The notes under the pieces are model-generated. The model made no database searches. It was given only the letters and a program-made list of their open reading frames with translations, and was not told the origin of the DNA. Below, in pieces: positions 62,975 to 64,000 of a stretch of 64,000 bases of DNA (positions within the stretch are counted from its first letter, which is position 1; each line of letters begins with the position of its first letter). The DNA comes from Pseudoscleropodium purum. Lineage: Eukaryota > Streptophyta > Bryopsida > Hypnales > Brachytheciaceae. Made by a program: the position numbers and the translations under genes. Location of the stretch: positions 30,194,001 through 30,258,000 of the forward strand of contig OZ017797.1 of assembly GCA_963969395.1 (NCBI GenBank). Direction: 5' to 3'.

Positions 62975-64000
62975 TTCTTGTGCCTTTGAATTGTCAAATA
63001 TACCCCTAAGAACCAAACCATAGATGTGAGGTCTATGGTTTGTCCAAGGCAATGACGTTGTTGTGACTCTATCAATCTAGGCCCATAAGTGGTATTGGTA
63101 GGACAACCTATAGCACGCTCTTGTTCAGTAGTACATGGCTCTTCCAATCTCATGGAGGTGTTGTTAAACACTAAACCTGGTCCACCATTGTGAAAAGCAA
63201 AAGACTAAGGATAGTTCATCAAAGTAGGAAATGTCAATTGAGGCAATCCTATACGGTTGACTATAGCCAATGGTGGTTGATCGTCTTACACCACAGCTTA
63301 GACAAATCGCTCATCTTCCAAAATGTCATCAAGATGTCTTCCCTCTTGATGTTTGATAGAATATAATAATGTTGAAATTCCTCGCATGTGAGCCAAATTA
63401 GTCCACTTCCATTGGAAATGATGGACATAAGAACCAAGAGTTGTAGCATTTACTGCAATTGACTCTTCAAAATGTTTACACACCACCTTTGTATCATTGT
63501 AAACCTAAGCTTCAACATCTCCTAATGAAGGTACATTTTCAAGAACATAAGCGACACTTGTAGCTTGTCTATGTTACCACCAATGTAACAACCGCAAGAG
63601 CTCGCAAAATAAATTTGAACGTGGGTCATGTAGTCCTTGGCAATAATTAGCCCAAGAATGCCCTTAGCAAGACCATCCAGTCATCACAAGGTTCACTTTG
63701 TCCAACCTTAGAAGATCCTCTTCTCCAATCAAAGTGATGTCTAAAGGAATTCAAGACAGACAAACTTGAATAGCGCTTGCACATAGTTGCTTTGGATATT
63801 GCATCCTTAGTTGCTGTAAATGATGTTTTGCAACTCTACTTACTACAATGTTGTTGTCCACATACGTATAACTCCGTATAGACAACCCTACTTCCAAAAT
63901 TGCATCTAGACCAGTACCAAGTCTAGCAAATAGTTCTACAAGAACTATGCCCTCATGATCATTATGAAAATTTACAAGTTTTTGTAGGAATGGCAACGTG
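62975..64000 (-). pseudogene. C5 cytosine-DNA methyltransferase domain inside the retroelement (decayed)
   Basis: Most of the domain is in one frame from 63996 to 63298, interrupted by stops at 63751-63753 (TGA), 63664-63666 (TAA), 63574-63576 (TAA), 63505-63507 (TAG) and 63298-63300 (TAA); after a frame shift it continues to about 62975. Motifs in order: I, LVELFARLGTGLDAILE (SAM loop, family F-A-G-x-G); II, SYTYVDNN; IV, TGWSC-stop-GHS, where families have Pro-Cys; VI, VLENVP (the Glu-Asn-Val motif); VIII-like, GSYVHHFHWKWTNLA, comparable to the DNMT3 RARYFWGNL stretch; and a C-terminal ERAIGCPTNTT then HCLGQTIDL, motif X-like. The enzyme family methylates cytosine C5 in DNA. In this element it precedes the reverse transcriptase. 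The N-terminus lies outside the window. Confidence 0.8.

Larger units (their letters stand above)
59820..64000 (-). mobile_element. Decayed Ty3/gypsy LTR retroelement carrying a DNA methyltransferase domain (open at the right edge)
   Basis: On the minus strand the domains run C5-methyltransferase (to ~62975), a linker (to ~62550), reverse transcriptase (62499 to ~61760), RNase H (to ~61080), integrase (61047-60430) and a PHD-like finger (60145 to ~59845). RT before RNase H before integrase, and the RT/RNase H sequence style, place it in Ty3/gypsy. Gag and probably protease lie beyond 64000. Stops and frame breaks throughout show it is not functional. The left border is set only by the last recognisable codon of the zinc-finger part; the 3' LTR may extend to about 58.8 kb. 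Confidence 0.85.

Overview
The window is nuclear DNA of a land plant. It holds spliced genes with GT-AG introns of about 70 to 1,500 bases, a chloroplast-targeted aspartate carbamoyltransferase, plant-type families (an SGR6/MROH1-like HEAT protein and Dof-like zinc fingers), and long AT-rich intergenic tracts with decayed transposons. I cannot name the species from this alone. Compact genes, large AT-rich spacers and the unusual double Dof-like protein suggest a non-seed plant (bryophyte, lycophyte or fern), but that is inference.

Layout. 0.7-3.8 kb (minus): 5' half of an SGR6-like HEAT-repeat gene that runs off the left edge. 3.8-4.85 kb: divergent promoter shared with a plus-strand OCRE + G-patch gene (4.85-8.8 kb). 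12.3-14.0 kb: a four-exon gene for a 302-residue protein I do not recognise. 14-24.8 kb: AT-rich repeat desert with a decayed fragment of the ribosomal protein L11 5' region. 25.1-29.8 kb: two broken RPL11 copies around a minus-strand gene for a protein with two Dof-like zinc fingers. 29.85-32.5 kb: complete six-exon ATCase gene. 32.5-41.7 kb: AT-rich spacer with small tandem repeats. 41.9-43.4 kb: intact RPL11 gene, the source or sibling of the broken copies. 45.6-50.4 kb: a leucine-rich-repeat (RNI-like) gene with a threefold ~250 bp tandem repeat just upstream of its start and a direct repeat on each side. 50-59 kb: repeats, including three copies of a ~925 bp element with inverted ends. 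About 59.8-64 kb (minus): a decayed Ty3/gypsy retroelement, open at the right edge.

The most unusual content is the right-hand retroelement. Upstream of its reverse transcriptase it carries a C5 cytosine-DNA-methyltransferase domain with recognisable motifs in the usual order, and downstream of its integrase a PHD-like zinc finger. The element is dead: the methyltransferase frame has five in-frame stops, and the recognisable motifs differ from family consensus mostly by changes that C-to-T or G-to-A transitions explain, as methylcytosine deamination would produce.

The host genes are independent housekeeping or regulatory loci, not a pathway: pyrimidine synthesis (ATCase), translation (RPL11), probable RNA processing (OCRE/G-patch), vacuolar trafficking/gravitropism (SGR6 family), transcription (Dof-like). 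They are linked by shared repeats: one repeat family lies in sense orientation in an intron of three unrelated genes, and RPL11-derived DNA reaches to within about 40 bases of the ATCase start codon. Exon borders were read by eye from splice consensus, phase continuity and protein similarity recalled from memory; no alignment was run.
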